A stretch of DNA of 64,000 nucleotides. Source: Streptomyces sp. BA2 (lineage in GTDB: Bacteria > Actinomycetota > Actinomycetes > Streptomycetales > Streptomycetaceae). The notes under the pieces are model-generated. The model was not told where the DNA came from and did not search any database. It worked only from the letters and a program-made list of their open reading frames with translations. A program made the translations under genes and the position numbers. Every line of letters starts with the position of its first letter. Positions within the stretch are counted from its first letter, which is position 1. The stretch spans positions 7,923,001-7,987,000 of the forward strand of contig NZ_WSRO01000002.1 of assembly GCF_009769735.1 (NCBI RefSeq), read 5' to 3'. Positions 35,094 to 43,499 of this stretch are shown in pieces.

Positions 35094-35269
35094 CGGAACC
35101 TGAAGCGCGGCAGCCCGACCCCGACCCCGCACCTGCGAAGAAGGCCATGTCCTTGGAGGAGAAGTTCCCCCGCGGACTCTGGATCCGGCTGATCGTCTAC
35201 GTCGCCGTGGGCCATCTCTTCGCGGCCTTCATCTACCTGCTGTTCTCGCTGGGCGCGCAGAACCAGTAG
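35090..35269 (+). CDS. DUF6126-like small membrane protein (59 aa)
   Basis: This 59-residue protein begins with an acidic, Pro-rich lead (about residues 1-25, MTEPEARQPDPDP). A conserved-looking KKAMSLEEKFPRGLWIR follows, then one transmembrane helix (LIVYVAVGHLFAAFIYLLFSLG). It resembles the DUF6126 family that follows XRE-cupin genes in Streptomyces. The start overlaps the regulator stop, so the two are translated together. It could anchor or sequester the regulator at the membrane; that is inference only. Confidence 0.75.
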   Translation: MTEPEARQPDPDPAPAKKAMSLEEKFPRGLWIRLIVYVAVGHLFAAFIYLLFSLGAQNQ

Positions 35270-35285
35270 CCGTACGCGGGCCCGC

Positions 35286-36092
35286 TCAGTCCAGCAGGTG
35301 CTCGCGGAGCCGCTCGCGGGTCTCCGGGGCGAGTTCGAGGCCCTCGGCGAGGTAGGTGTCCGTGTCGCCCCAGGTCTGCTCGATCGTCTCGAAGGCGGCG
35401 GCCAGATACTCGGCGCGGGCCTCGAAGAGCGGGCTGAGCAGCTGCATGACCTCGGGGGGCATGGCGCTGGGGGAGTTGTCGCCGCGGCGGACCTTGTAGC
35501 GGCGGTGGATGGCGTTCGACTCCAGGTAGTCCGCCTCGATGGCGTCGCGCTCGACACCGACGGCAAGGAGCGTGACGGCGATCGAGAGGCCCGCGCGGTC
35601 CTTGCCCGCGGCGCAGTGCATCAGCGCGGGGACGCTGTCCGCGGCCATCTCGTGGAGTATTCGGCTGTGCTCGGCGGTGCGGTCCTTGATGATCTCGCGG
35701 TACGTGTCGGACATGCGCCCGGCGGCCTGCCCATCGGAGAGGGCCGCGCGCAGCTGGTCCAGGTCGCCGTCGCGGACCATCTTCCAGAACTCGGCGCCGT
35801 GGGCCGGGTCGGTCAGCGGCAGGTTCACGTTGCGTACGCCGGGCAGCTCGACGTCCGGGCCCTCGAGCCGCTGGTCGGCCGCGTTGCGGAAGTCGTAGAT
35901 CGTGTGCAGACCGAGGGTGGAGAGGAACGCGGCGTCGGCCGCCGTGGCGTGCGCGAGGTGACCGCTGCGGAAGAGGCGGCCCTGCCGGACCCTGCGGCCG
36001 TCGACGGTCGGAAGTCCGCTCACGTCACGGAAGTTGCGGACTCCGGCGAGATCGGGCTCCGACAGCTCTGTCGACGGGACTTGCTGCGTCAC
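35286..36092 (-). CDS. Tyrosine/dual-specificity protein phosphatase
   Basis: This 268-residue soluble phosphatase is of the Y_phosphatase3 (PTP-like) family. The active-site loop is HC160AAGKDR166AG, with the general acid probably in the LPLTDPAH region. The N-terminus GVRNFRDVSGLPTVDG and LFRSGHLAHATAAD are typical of this family, which also includes phosphoinositide-directed members such as MptpB-like proteins. GTG at 36092 has GGGAGGAG 5 bases before it. It is divergent from the alpha-galactosidase gene; the region between carries two half-sites like the XRE-cupin operators. Confidence 0.9.
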   Translation of the reverse strand: MTQQVPSTELSEPDLAGVRNFRDVSGLPTVDGRRVRQGRLFRSGHLAHATAADAAFLSTLGLHTIYDFRNAADQRLEGPDVELPGVRNVNLPLTDPAHGAEFWKMVRDGDLDQLRAALSDGQAAGRMSDTYREIIKDRTAEHSRILHEMAADSVPALMHCAAGKDRAGLSIAVTLLAVGVERDAIEADYLESNAIHRRYKVRRGDNSPSAMPPEVMQLLSPLFEARAEYLAAAFETIEQTWGDTDTYLAEGLELAPETRERLREHLLD

Positions 36093-36166
36093 GGGGGCTC
36101 CTCCCCTCCGGCCGCCGGCGCGACTCGCCGGTGGGGGTGCGACTTCGACCATACGACATGGGTTCC

Positions 36167-36202
36167 TGAGGCAATCACTGCCGGTGCATGAGCGTTGCCT
36201 CA
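36167..36202. promoter_or_regulatory. Pair of TTGCCTC-type half-sites between divergent genes
   Basis: TGAGGCAA (36167-36174) and TTGCCTCA (36195-36202) form an 8-bp inverted pair 20 bases apart, in the intergenic region of the phosphatase (-) and the alpha-galactosidase (+). The core equals the half-site of the palindromes before the XRE-cupin gene less than 2 kb away, suggesting a common regulator. Confidence 0.5.
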
Positions 36203-36260
36203 CAGGTGAACCCCCTTGATGATGTACGTACGCGCATCGGGTCGGAGCTGTGGGGGATCG

Positions 36261-38351
36261 ATGATCGAGGTCGGCGAAGACGGCCGTACGTGGCTGCTCT
36301 CGGGCCCCACCAGCAGTTACGCGTTGCGGCTCACGGACGGCGACGAGCTCCTTCACCTGCACTGGGGGCCGCGCATCGCGCTCGCCGACGCCGAGGCGCT
36401 CGCGGCGGAGCCGCTGCCCGCGGAGTGGCCCTTCGAGTCACGGCTCGACGGGCGCGAGGAGTATCCCGTCGAGGGCGGGCGCCGCTTCGTGCGTCCCGCG
36501 CTGTCCGTACGGGGCGCCGGGGTGCGCGGCAGCGAGTGGCGGTTCTCGGAGGCCGTGACCGAGCGCGACGAACTTCGGCTCCAATTCGTCGACACCGTAC
36601 ACCAGTTGGGGATCACGCTCGTCTACCGGCCACGCGGGGACGTCATCGAGCGGTACGCCGTCCTGCGCCACGAGGGGCCCGCTGACGCACCGGAACTGGA
36701 GCTGCTCCGCGCCGACTCCGCCACCTGGACGCTGCCCGCGCGCGAGCGCTGGCGGCTCTCGCAGCTGCATGGGCGCTGGGCGGCCGAGGCACGGCTCGTG
36801 CGGTCGGAGATCACGTACGGCGAGAAGGTCATCGGCAGCCGCCGCGGGCACACCGGGCACCAGCACCTGCCCTGGGTCGCGCTCGACGCGGAGGGGGCGA
36901 CCGAGGAGCGCGGCGAGGTCTACGGCTGCGCCCTTGCCTGGTCGGGGTCCTGGCGGATCGGGGTGAGCCAGCTGCCGGACGGCGCCGTGCAGATCACCGG
37001 GGGCCAGGGGCACGACGACTCCGGACAGGAGCTGCTCGCCCCCGGCGCGCAGCTCGTGACGCCGGTCTTCGCCGGGCTGTGGAGCGACGGCGGTTTCGGC
37101 GGGGCGAGCCGGGCCTGGCACGCCTATCAACGCGCGCACGTGATCCCGGACGCCGCCGCGCCGCGGCCCGTGCTCTACAACTCCTGGGAGGCCACCGGGT
37201 TCGACATCTCCGAGGACCAGCAGCGGGTGCTCGCCGAGCGGGCCGCGGCGATGGGGGTCGAACTGTTCGTGGTGGACGACGCGTGGTTCGGGCAGCGTGT
37301 CAGCGACCGGGCCGGGCTCGGCGACTGGACGCCCAACCCGGACCGCTTTCCCGGCGGCCTCAAGCCGCTCGCCGACGACGTGCACGCTCTGGGCATGCGG
37401 TTCGGGATCTGGGTCGAACCGGAGATGGTGAACCCGGACAGCGACCTCTACCGTGCGCACCCCGACTGGGTGCAGCACCAACCCGGCCGTACGCGCACGG
37501 AGTTCCGCAACCAGCTCGTGCTCAACGTCGCCCGCGACGACGTCCAGGAGTATCTGTGGGAGCAGCTGGACGCGCTGCTCTCCAGCGCGCCCGTCGACTA
37601 TGTGAAGTGGGACTTCAACCGCTGCTTCAGCGACGCCGGCTGGCCGGGCGAACACTATCCGCAGAGGATCTGGAACGCCCATGTGCACGCGCTCTACGGG
37701 CTGTTGGACCGCTTGCGGGCCGCGCACCCCTCCGTCGCCTTCGAGTCCTGCTCGGGCGGTGGCGGCCGGATCGACCTCGGGATCCTCGCGCGCACCGACC
37801 AGGTGTGGACCTCCGACAACACCGACCCCCTCGACCGGCTCGCCATCCAGGACGGATTCAGCCAGCTGCACCCGGCACGGGTCATGGCCGCCTGGGTCAC
37901 GGACAGTCCGAACACTCAGCTCAACGGCAGGGTCAGTACGTTGCGCTTCCGCTTCGTGAGCGCGATGGCGGGCGTGCTCGGCATCGGCGGCGACCTCATG
38001 GAGTGGAGCGCGGCGGAACTCGCCGAAGCGGGCGACTGGGTGAGTCTCTACAAGGAGATCAGGCCCGTAGTGCAGCTCGGCGACCTCTACCGGCTGCGAC
38101 CGCCCTCGGAGTCGCTGAGCGCGGTGCAGTACGTCCACGGCGACGAGACCGTGGTCCTCGCCTGGCTGCGGGCGCAGGCCCATGGGGAGGAGCCGCCCCG
38201 GTTGCGGCTGCGAGGGATCGACCCCACGGCGTCGTACGTGTGCCAGGAGACGGGAAAGGCCCACCGGGGCGCGGTGCTGCTGCACCACGGACTGCGCACG
38301 GGACTTCGCGGAGACCTGGACGCCGCGGTGTTCCGCTTCCGCCGTATGTAA
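36261..38351 (+). CDS. Alpha-galactosidase, glycoside hydrolase family 36
   Basis: This 696-residue cytoplasmic enzyme (no signal peptide) should hydrolyse terminal alpha-linked galactose. The N-terminal beta-sandwich domain covers about residues 1-270. The catalytic barrel has VDDAWFG, GIWVEPEMVNPDSDL, the nucleophile D451 in KWDFNR, SCSGGGGRIDLGIL, and the acid/base D519 in TSDNTDPLDR. All catalytic positions are intact. I chose ATG at 36261, preceded by GGGGGA; the frame is open to 36216. No sugar transporter is next to it. Shared half-sites with the XRE-cupin promoter suggest regulation by that protein. Confidence 0.93.
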   Translation: MIEVGEDGRTWLLSGPTSSYALRLTDGDELLHLHWGPRIALADAEALAAEPLPAEWPFESRLDGREEYPVEGGRRFVRPALSVRGAGVRGSEWRFSEAVTERDELRLQFVDTVHQLGITLVYRPRGDVIERYAVLRHEGPADAPELELLRADSATWTLPARERWRLSQLHGRWAAEARLVRSEITYGEKVIGSRRGHTGHQHLPWVALDAEGATEERGEVYGCALAWSGSWRIGVSQLPDGAVQITGGQGHDDSGQELLAPGAQLVTPVFAGLWSDGGFGGASRAWHAYQRAHVIPDAAAPRPVLYNSWEATGFDISEDQQRVLAERAAAMGVELFVVDDAWFGQRVSDRAGLGDWTPNPDRFPGGLKPLADDVHALGMRFGIWVEPEMVNPDSDLYRAHPDWVQHQPGRTRTEFRNQLVLNVARDDVQEYLWEQLDALLSSAPVDYVKWDFNRCFSDAGWPGEHYPQRIWNAHVHALYGLLDRLRAAHPSVAFESCSGGGGRIDLGILARTDQVWTSDNTDPLDRLAIQDGFSQLHPARVMAAWVTDSPNTQLNGRVSTLRFRFVSAMAGVLGIGGDLMEWSAAELAEAGDWVSLYKEIRPVVQLGDLYRLRPPSESLSAVQYVHGDETVVLAWLRAQAHGEEPPRLRLRGIDPTASYVCQETGKAHRGAVLLHHGLRTGLRGDLDAAVFRFRRM

Positions 38352-38475
38352 GCGGCGCCGGGACCCGCCGTGTATTCCTGGCTTGGAAGAAACTTGACCG
38401 GTGGCTTATCTCACCCCCCGTCAACCCCTCCCTACGGTGGCGTAGGTCACTTAGAGAGGTGAAAGATACGACGAC

Positions 38476-39294
38476 GTGAGAGCAGAGTCGACATCCTTCA
38501 TCCCTGACACATTCACCTCCTACGCAGCGGTCGGCGACAGCTTCACCGAAGGCGTGGGGGACCCCGGTCCTGACGGAACGTTCGTCGGCTGGGCCGATCG
38601 CCTTGCCGTGCTGCTCGACGACCGGATGCCGGAGCACACCTTCAAGTACGCCAATCTCGCCGTGCGCGGCAAGCTGCTCGACCAGATCGTCGCGGACCAG
38701 GTGCCCCTGGCCAAGGAGCTGAGCCCCGACTTCCTGACGTTCTGCGCGGGCGGCAACGACATCATCCGCCCCGGCACCGACCCGGACGAGGTCGCCGAGC
38801 GCTTCGAGCGAGCCGTCGCCGACCTCACGTCGTCGGTCGGCACCGTCATGGTGACCACGGGGTTCGACACGCGCGGGGTGCCGGTTCTCAAGCACCTGCG
38901 CGGCAAGATCGCCACGTACAACGGCCATGTCCGCGCGATCGCCGACCGTTACGGCTGTCCGGTCCTCGACCTGTGGTCCCTCAAGACCATTCAGGACCGC
39001 CGAGCGTGGGACGGCGACCGCCTGCACCTCTCCGCCGAGGGCCACACGCGCGTGGCGCTCCGCGCGGCCCAGGTCCTCGGCCTCGAGGTCCCCGCGGACC
39101 CGGACCAGCCGTGGCCCCCGGAGCCGCCCCGCGGCACGCTCGAGGTGCGGCGCGACGACATCAACTGGGCGCGCGAGTACCTGGTGCCGTGGTTCGGGCG
39201 GCGGCTCAGGGGCGAGTCGTCGGGGGATCACGTGGAGGCGAAGGGGAGCGTGGACCCGTACACCGTCAGGATGCACATCGAGTCCGCTTCCTGA
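38476..39294 (+). CDS. SGNH/GDSL-type hydrolase
   Basis: This 272-residue single-domain esterase/lipase-like protein has no signal peptide, so it is probably cytoplasmic. Block I is AAVGDSFTEGVGDPG with nucleophile S22. The Gly of block II is near NLAVRGKLL, block III is CAGGNDI, and block V is DRLHLSAEGH with the catalytic Asp and His. The C-terminal 60 residues form a Pro- and Trp-rich extension. GTG at 38476 is used; the GAGAGG element lies 15 bases away, rather far. The substrate is unknown. Confidence 0.88.
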   Translation: MRAESTSFIPDTFTSYAAVGDSFTEGVGDPGPDGTFVGWADRLAVLLDDRMPEHTFKYANLAVRGKLLDQIVADQVPLAKELSPDFLTFCAGGNDIIRPGTDPDEVAERFERAVADLTSSVGTVMVTTGFDTRGVPVLKHLRGKIATYNGHVRAIADRYGCPVLDLWSLKTIQDRRAWDGDRLHLSAEGHTRVALRAAQVLGLEVPADPDQPWPPEPPRGTLEVRRDDINWAREYLVPWFGRRLRGESSGDHVEAKGSVDPYTVRMHIESAS

Positions 39295-39312
39295 GCGGTG
39301 GCCCACGGAAAA

Positions 39313-39370
39313 CCTGGTGTAGCTCAGCCGGCAGAGCACCTCGTCGCCTGCACCGGCTTCGATCTCTGGA
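39313..39370 (+). pseudogene. tRNA-like remnant with D arm and T arm
   Basis: The sequence GTAGCTCAGCCGGCAGAGCA (39319-39338) is a textbook tRNA D arm, with GCTC pairing GAGC. A T-arm-like stem-loop follows at 39353-39369 (loop TTCGATC). The anticodon arm between is missing or scrambled and the acceptor ends do not pair, so this is not a working tRNA. It sits 18 bases after the SGNH hydrolase stop. It may be a relic of a tRNA-associated integration event. Confidence 0.5.
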
Positions 39371-39382
39371 CGCCTGACGTGA

Positions 39383-39417
39383 GCCGTCCGCCCTCGGGGG
39401 AGAACCGGGCAGGCGGC
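39383..39417. terminator. Hairpin between convergent SGNH hydrolase and TetR genes
   Basis: The arms GCCGTCCGCCC (39383-39393) and GGGCAGGCGGC (39407-39417) pair at 10 of 11 positions, counting one G-T wobble, with a 13-base loop. It ends 16 bases before the stop of the convergent TetR gene and could terminate both. Confidence 0.72.
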
Positions 39418-39433
39418 TTCGTCGCGTGCGGGG

Positions 39434-40066
39434 TCAGCCCGCCGGCGATCCGGCAGGGGCCAGGCCCAGTTCACGGCTCAGGGCCTCGTCCACCCACGCC
39501 AGCGCGCGGACGCCGGGCAGCGCGTCCTCGTAGGTCGTCATCTGCACCGCAAGGCCGTCAAGCAGGGCCGTGAGGCGCAGGGCAGTGGCCCGGGGGTCGG
39601 CGCAGGTGAACTCGCCTGCCGAGACACCCTCCCCGATGACCTCCGCGAGGGCGGCCTTCCACTGCTGGTCCAGGTCGCGCGTCACCGTGCGCAGGGTGGG
39701 CTCGCGCAGTGCGGCGGACCAGCCCTCGATCCACAGGCGCCAGCCCTTGGCCTGGCCGGTGGGGGCGTACCAGCGGACGGCGGCACGCAGGCGGCGCAGG
39801 GCCGTGGTGCGGCGGCTCAGGATGGCGCGGAGACGGGCAAGGTCGCCCTCCGCGGCGTGCGTGAAGGCCGCTGCCACCAGCTTCTCCTTGGTGGAGAAGT
39901 GGTACAGGACCAGCGCGTTGCTCACCCCGAGGGCCGCGGCCACGTCCGCGATGCGCACGGCCGCCACGCCACGCGCCTCGATCTGTTCGACGGTGGCGGC
40001 AAGCAGCTCCGCCCGCCGTTCCGCCACGCTCAACCGCACTCTCGCCACGCCGGGCAGCCTATCCAC
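39434..40066 (-). CDS. TetR-family regulator
   Basis: This 210-residue repressor-like protein has an N-terminal HTH in IADVAAALGVSNALVLYHFSTKEKLVAAAF (about residues 40-69) and a C-terminal ligand domain resembling BetI-type members (WRLWIEGWSAALREP, TALLDGLAVQM). The GTG at 40066 is abutted directly by GGGAGG; a GTG six codons later (VARVRLS) is an alternative. It lies 6 bases after the dehydrogenase stop on the same strand, so the two are probably co-transcribed and the regulator may control the dehydrogenase. Confidence 0.88.
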   Translation of the reverse strand: MDRLPGVARVRLSVAERRAELLAATVEQIEARGVAAVRIADVAAALGVSNALVLYHFSTKEKLVAAAFTHAAEGDLARLRAILSRRTTALRRLRAAVRWYAPTGQAKGWRLWIEGWSAALREPTLRTVTRDLDQQWKAALAEVIGEGVSAGEFTCADPRATALRLTALLDGLAVQMTTYEDALPGVRALAWVDEALSRELGLAPAGSPAG

Positions 40067-40072
40067 CTCCCG

Positions 40073-41251
40073 CTATGCGTTCGCGTACCAGCCGAACCGC
40101 TCCCCGATCACCGGCAGCCGGTCGGCCACCAGCGCGTGGGCGGCCGCACGCGGCGTCGTGCCGTCGGCCTCCGCGCGCCGCAGCACCACGTCGACCAGGG
40201 CCCGCATCGAGCGGCGCGTGTGCGCGAAGGCCTCGTCCGCGTCGGGCCCGATGTCGCCGAAGAGCGTCCACCACCACCAGGCGTTGGTACCGGAATTGAC
40301 GACGACGTCCGGCAGGACGGTGACGCCGCGCTCCGCGAGGAGGCGCTCCGCCTCGGGCAGCACCGGCATGTTGGCCGCCTCCGCTATCCAACGGGCCGTG
40401 ATGCGCACCTGGTTGTCCTGGTCGATCGTGTACGACACCGCCGCGGGGACCAGGATCTCCGCCTCCGTGGACAGCCAGGCCTCACCCGGCAGCTCGCGGT
40501 CGCCGGGGCGCAGGGCCGAGCGGTCCACCGTGCCGTGCGCGTCGCGGGCGGCGAGCAGTGCCTCCACGTCGAGTCCCGCCGGGTTGGCGATCGTGCCCTT
40601 GATGTCGGCGACGGCCACTGTCGTCAGACCCGCGCGCGTGAGGAAGCGGGCGGTCGCACCGCCCATCGTGCCCAGGCCCTGCACGGCCACGCGCGCGCCC
40701 GCGTGCGCAAGACCCGCGCGGTCGAGGGCCGAGAGAATCGCTTCGGCGACTCCGTGGCCGCCGACCAGCTCGTCCAGGCCGATCCCGTCGACCTCCACGG
40801 CGAACGCGTCCGCCAGGCGCCCGCGGGCCGTCTTCTCGTCGTCCAGGAGCGGGTAGACGGCCTGGACGCAAGAGATCAAGCCTGCTTCCGCCGCCGCCTC
40901 GTCGACCAGGTCCTGGGTCAGTCCCAGGTCCTCGCCCGTCGTCCAGGAGCTCTCGATGTACGGGCGCATCGCCTTCAGGTAGCGGACCAGGACGTCGTAC
41001 GCCTCCGGGGCGCGCGGGTCGCAGTCGATGCCGCCCTTGGCGCCGCCGAGCGGGATGTAGCGGGCGCTGGGGTCGTAGTGCAGGGCCTCCTTCATCGTCA
41101 TCCCTCGGGCAAGGCCCGCGACCTCGTCGAGGGTGCAGCCGGGACGCATCCGGAGACCGCCGCTGCAGACACAGCGTACGAGACGGTCGATGACCAGGAA
41201 ACCCCGGTGGCCGGTGATGTGGTCGGTCCAGGTGAGGGAGAGAAGGGGCAT
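40073..41251 (-). CDS. Glu/Leu/Phe/Val dehydrogenase-family enzyme
   Basis: This 392-residue oxidative deaminase is of the amino-acid dehydrogenase family. The catalytic region is GMTMKEALHYDPSARYIPLGGAKGGIDCDP, with the Lys in the GGAKGG motif. The NAD domain starts ARVAVQGLGTMGGATARFL, and EAANMPV is the family mark before the end. The length is shorter than most hexameric glutamate dehydrogenases and closer to leucine/valine types. AGGAG lies 9 bases before the ATG, inside the right arm of a 10-bp inverted repeat that may regulate it. The downstream TetR gene is 6 bases away. Confidence 0.88.
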   Translation of the reverse strand: MPLLSLTWTDHITGHRGFLVIDRLVRCVCSGGLRMRPGCTLDEVAGLARGMTMKEALHYDPSARYIPLGGAKGGIDCDPRAPEAYDVLVRYLKAMRPYIESSWTTGEDLGLTQDLVDEAAAEAGLISCVQAVYPLLDDEKTARGRLADAFAVEVDGIGLDELVGGHGVAEAILSALDRAGLAHAGARVAVQGLGTMGGATARFLTRAGLTTVAVADIKGTIANPAGLDVEALLAARDAHGTVDRSALRPGDRELPGEAWLSTEAEILVPAAVSYTIDQDNQVRITARWIAEAANMPVLPEAERLLAERGVTVLPDVVVNSGTNAWWWWTLFGDIGPDADEAFAHTRRSMRALVDVVLRRAEADGTTPRAAAHALVADRLPVIGERFGWYANA

Positions 41252-41259
41252 GGAGCGGA

Positions 41260-41287
41260 CTCCTACTGAATGGGGGATCAGTAGGAG
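41260..41287 (-). promoter_or_regulatory. 10-bp perfect inverted repeat covering the dehydrogenase ribosome binding site
   Basis: CTCCTACTGA (41260-41269) and its exact complement (41278-41287) flank 8 bases. On the minus strand the second arm contains the AGGAG of the dehydrogenase ribosome binding site. It could be an operator for the adjacent TetR protein, or an RNA hairpin that hides the site. Confidence 0.65.
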
Positions 41288-41393
41288 TACATCACGCGCC
41301 GACGCGTGCGTGGCCGGTGCGGACCCCTCCGGACGGCCGCTGTCGGAGGCGGCGCCCATAATGGAGATCTGCCTACCCCTTCCAGGAGGTGCT

Positions 41394-42605
41394 GTGTCCC
41401 GTTCGCTGAGCTCTGGGCTCCGCTCGCTCAGGACCGCGCCCTTCGGTGCGGATCCGGCCGGTGAGCGGCTCGCGAGGATCCACAGATCGCCGAACTTCGC
41501 CGACGGGTCCTTCCAGAACCCCGAGGGTGCGCGGACCCGGCCCACCGGTTCGACGCTCGAATTCGCGAAGATCTACTTCCGTAAGGAGGAGCGGATCCGG
41601 CGCGGCCCCACGGGCACCGTCCCGGTGCACGCCACGACCCTCGCCGACCTCGCGAGGCCCCCGGTCGGCGGATTGCGGATCACCTGGATGGGGCACTCCA
41701 GCGTGCTCGCCGAGATCGACGGGCAGCGGGTGCTCTTCGACCCGGTCTGGGGCGAGCGGTGCTCGCCCTTCTCCTGGGTCGGACCCAAGCGGCTGCACCC
41801 CGTGCCGGTGCCGCTCGCGGCGCTCGGCCCGGTGGACGTCGTGGTCATCTCGCACGATCACTACGACCACCTGGACATGCCCACCATCCGGGCCCTGGCA
41901 GGGACGGACACGGTCTTCGCGGTGCCGCTGGGCGTCGGCGCCCACCTGGAGCGCTGGGGCGTCCCCGCCGACCGGCTGCGCGAGCTCGACTGGAACGAGT
42001 CCGCGAAGGTGGGCGGCCTGACCCTGACGGCGACGCCCGCGCGCCACTTCTGCGGCCGCGGCCTGCGCAACCAGCAGCACACGCTCTGGGCGTCCTGGGC
42101 CGTCGCGGGACCCGAGCACCGGATCTACCACAGCGGGGACACCGGCTATTTCACCGGCTTCCGGGAGATCGGCGCCGAGCACGGGCCGTTCGACGTCACG
42201 ATGATCCAGATCGGGGCGTACAGCGAGTTCTGGCCCGACATCCACATGACGCCCGAGGAAGGGATGCGCGCGCACCTGGACCTCCAGGGCGGGCGGCCCC
42301 ACGGTGTGATGCTGCCGATCCACTGGGGCACGTTCAACCTCGCGCCGCACCCGTGGTCCGCGCCGGGCGAGGGCACGGTCGCCGCGGCGGGCCGCCTGGG
42401 GGCGAAGATCGCGCTGCCTGTCCCGGGTGAGCCGTTCGAGCCCGCTTCGGACTCCGTTCCGGCGGAGCCGTGGTGGCGCGGCGTCGCGATCGAGCCGGAT
42501 GGCGGGTGGTCGCTTCCGGATGTCACCGCCGCTGCCGCCGAGCTCTCCGCCCCCACCGGGCGTACGGAGGGCACCGGGGAGCCGGAGGCGGCGCGGGTCG
42601 GCTGA
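41394..42605 (+). CDS. Metallo-beta-lactamase-fold hydrolase, NAPE-PLD-like
   Basis: This 403-residue soluble metallo-hydrolase has the metal motif H154-D-H156-Y-D158-H159 (ISHDHYDHLDMPT). It is preceded by ITWMGHSSVLAEIDGQRVLFDPVWGERCSP and followed by ARHFCGRG and YHSGDTGYF, as in N-acyl phosphatidylethanolamine phospholipase D-like and UlaG-like proteins. GTG at 41394 is set by AGGAGG 4 bases before it. The N-terminus (about 60 residues) is basic and could touch membranes; the C-terminal 60 residues are low-complexity. It diverges from the dehydrogenase. The substrate is unknown; a phospholipid is possible. Confidence 0.88.
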   Translation: MSRSLSSGLRSLRTAPFGADPAGERLARIHRSPNFADGSFQNPEGARTRPTGSTLEFAKIYFRKEERIRRGPTGTVPVHATTLADLARPPVGGLRITWMGHSSVLAEIDGQRVLFDPVWGERCSPFSWVGPKRLHPVPVPLAALGPVDVVVISHDHYDHLDMPTIRALAGTDTVFAVPLGVGAHLERWGVPADRLRELDWNESAKVGGLTLTATPARHFCGRGLRNQQHTLWASWAVAGPEHRIYHSGDTGYFTGFREIGAEHGPFDVTMIQIGAYSEFWPDIHMTPEEGMRAHLDLQGGRPHGVMLPIHWGTFNLAPHPWSAPGEGTVAAAGRLGAKIALPVPGEPFEPASDSVPAEPWWRGVAIEPDGGWSLPDVTAAAAELSAPTGRTEGTGEPEAARVG

Positions 42606-42674
42606 GGTCGTTCGGTCATACGGGAGGCGTCGGCCACACAGGAGGCGTCGGGCCCCTGTCGGCTCGTCGGCTCG

Positions 42675-43223
42675 CTAACGTCGGCCGCCGAACTCCCAGT
42701 CGTGCACCTCGATGCCGGCGTACCGGTCCGGGGTCAGGACGGCGCGTGCCGTCGCCGGGTCCGGGGCCCGGACCAGCGCCGCCGTGCCCAGCCAGTCGGA
42801 GCCGTCGTCGGACAGCAGCGGCCCGTACGCGATCAGTTCATCGTCGGCGGGCGGCACGTCGAGGTCGGCGGCCCCGCCCGAGCCGAGGCCGATGACCAGG
42901 TAGCGGTTGCCCCCGGTGGCGCCACCGGGGAAGTCCCACATGGTGCGCCGCAGCGTGTTGCGCCACCGGCGCAGCAGCACGTCCCGGTACGCGCCCGCCT
43001 GGTAGTTGGGCTCTTCGAAGGCGAACGCGCGGGCGGCGGCGGGGTCCGGCAGGTCGACGATGTGCACGCTGCCGCTCGGCGTCTCGCCGTCGGCGGCGAA
43101 GGTCGGCCCCCGTGCGATCAACTCCTCCGCGTACCGGTCCATGTAGGACCAGTGGTCCTCCAACAGCTTCTCGCGCAACGCCGTCGAGCCGGGCCGGTCG
43201 CGGTGGTAGCAGAAGAACTCCAT
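42675..43223 (-). CDS. YciI-like protein with two related halves
   Basis: This 182-residue protein starts MEFFCYHRDRPGSTALREKLLEDHWSYMDRY and contains SGSVHIVDLPDPAAARAFAFEEPNYQAGAY, the typical YciI (ferredoxin-like) pattern. A second, similar half (LIAYGPLLSDDGSDWLGTAALVRAPDPATARAVLTPDRYAG) follows, so it is probably a tandem duplication of the domain. YciI-like proteins bind small molecules and rarely have defined reactions. The ATG at 43223 has only a weak ribosome binding site. It is separated by about 276 bases from the divergent conservon; I see no clear promoter in that stretch. Confidence 0.82.
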   Translation of the reverse strand: MEFFCYHRDRPGSTALREKLLEDHWSYMDRYAEELIARGPTFAADGETPSGSVHIVDLPDPAAARAFAFEEPNYQAGAYRDVLLRRWRNTLRRTMWDFPGGATGGNRYLVIGLGSGGAADLDVPPADDELIAYGPLLSDDGSDWLGTAALVRAPDPATARAVLTPDRYAGIEVHDWEFGGRR

Positions 43224-43499
43224 GGCACAGACTCTCGCCGACGTACGGCGGAGGCTCAACAGGATTCCCTCCCCGAATTCGGACGGCCGTGCGACGCGTC
43301 ATACCAGAGCGGGACGCTGGGTGCCGGACTTTGTCAACTGCCTCCCGCACATGAAGCGTTGGTGACTACCGTGAGTGTCCACCGGTCGACGCAGGGATCA
43401 TGGCAGCGGTCCTGCCTGTGCCCTCCCGACCGGTACGGCGATGCCGCGAAGCCATGCGTCGCGCGCCCGTCGGAGCCCGCTCCCTGACCGAGGACGCTG

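Noticed and set aside
38394-38422. TTGACC as a -35 element upstream of the SGNH hydrolase
   Set aside because: No fitting -10 sequence is found 16-19 bases downstream.
39313-39370. Functional tRNA gene
   Set aside because: There is no pairing acceptor stem and no anticodon arm of proper length.
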